The notes under the pieces were generated by a model. That model ran no database searches, had not been told where the DNA came from, and saw nothing but the letters and a program-made list of their open reading frames with translations. From a bacterium (GTDB lineage Bacteria > UBA10199 > 2-02-FULL-44-16 > JAAZCA01), in NCBI GenBank assembly GCA_041648665.1, contig JBAZOP010000128.1, forward strand, positions 1 through 6,194: a stretch of 6,194 nucleotides of DNA. Reading direction: 5' to 3'. A program made the position numbers and the translations under genes. This document shows positions 6,076 through 6,194 of this stretch, one piece after another. Position 1 is the first letter of the stretch. Every line of letters starts with the position of its first letter.

Positions 6076-6194
6076 CAGCCGCCACCAAACAGCGGGATAA
6101 CGCCATCGCTTGTCGCGGTCGTTGCGCCGTCGAACAGCGGCTGAACGTCGTCGGAATGCGCGTCCATGATCTGATCGTGCGTGAACATCCCGTC
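6075..6194 (-). CDS. Terminase large subunit, ATPase-side ORF (3' end only)
   Basis: The last 39 codons of an ORF that enters from beyond the window and stops with TGA at 6077-6075. The peptide begins DGMFTHDQIMDAHSDDVQPL and ends in LFGGG. The pattern (aromatic residue after a small turn, a short helix, then 'D-V-x-P-L') resembles the linker found in large terminases between the ATPase domain and the nuclease domain. The next ORF supplies exactly that nuclease domain, so this is inferred to be the ATPase half of the packaging motor. No Walker motif is visible because the body of the gene lies outside the window. The stop codon shares one base with the ATG of the nuclease ORF (TGATG), which points to coupled translation. 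Alternatively, one intact terminase gene has been broken by a frameshift. The family call rests mainly on position. Confidence 0.6.
   Translation of the reverse strand, partial: DGMFTHDQIMDAHSDDVQPLFDGATTATSDGVIPLFGGG

Noticed and set aside
6070..6100. Programmed -1 frameshift site joining the two terminase ORFs
   Set aside because: No X-XXY-YYZ slippery heptamer is visible ahead of the stop; a split gene or an indel explains the junction more simply.
1..6194. CRISPR array, tRNA, insertion sequence or attachment site
   Set aside because: No spaced direct repeats, cloverleaf-like segment, inverted terminal repeats or recombinase gene were found; the window is almost fully coding for head proteins.

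Overview
The window is a block of phage or prophage virion-morphogenesis genes. All genes lie on the minus strand, so the gene order runs from high to low coordinates. DNA is GC-rich throughout, genes are packed end to end, and every junction but one is a start/stop overlap or a gap of a few bases. No host housekeeping gene, tRNA, integrase or transposase is present. The order (large terminase, DUF935/gp29-like portal, MuF-type minor head protein, gpI-like protease with scaffold, coat protein) is the Mu-like head module. High GC and Mu-like genes suggest a proteobacterial host, but the sequence does not settle this.

Layout on the minus strand: 6194-6075, the tail end of an ORF that looks like the terminase ATPase part (runs off the window); 6075-5416, a separate ORF holding the terminase RNase H-fold nuclease domain; 5419-3662, portal; 3665-2235, MuF-family minor head protein with a C-terminal zincin-like (HEYGH) domain; 2238-2104, a 44-residue very acidic ORF; 2103-2044, a 60-base gap, the only real intergenic space; 2043-301, a mosaic gpI-like head maturation protease ending in a scaffold region, with a likely nested scaffold gene starting at 861; 292-1, the first 97 residues of a coat protein that continues past the window.

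The proteins would act together in head assembly. The portal nucleates the procapsid and docks the terminase. The scaffold, made alone and as a protease fusion, guides coat assembly. The protease clears the scaffold and the terminase nuclease cuts packaged DNA. MuF proteins are minor head components, and in some temperate phages they carry C-terminal effector domains.

Points most worth a second look: the MuF-zincin fusion followed by a tiny overlapping acidic ORF (possible effector plus inhibitor pair), the split large terminase, the roughly 200-residue modular insert in the protease, and the strong internal ribosome binding site for a stand-alone scaffold.
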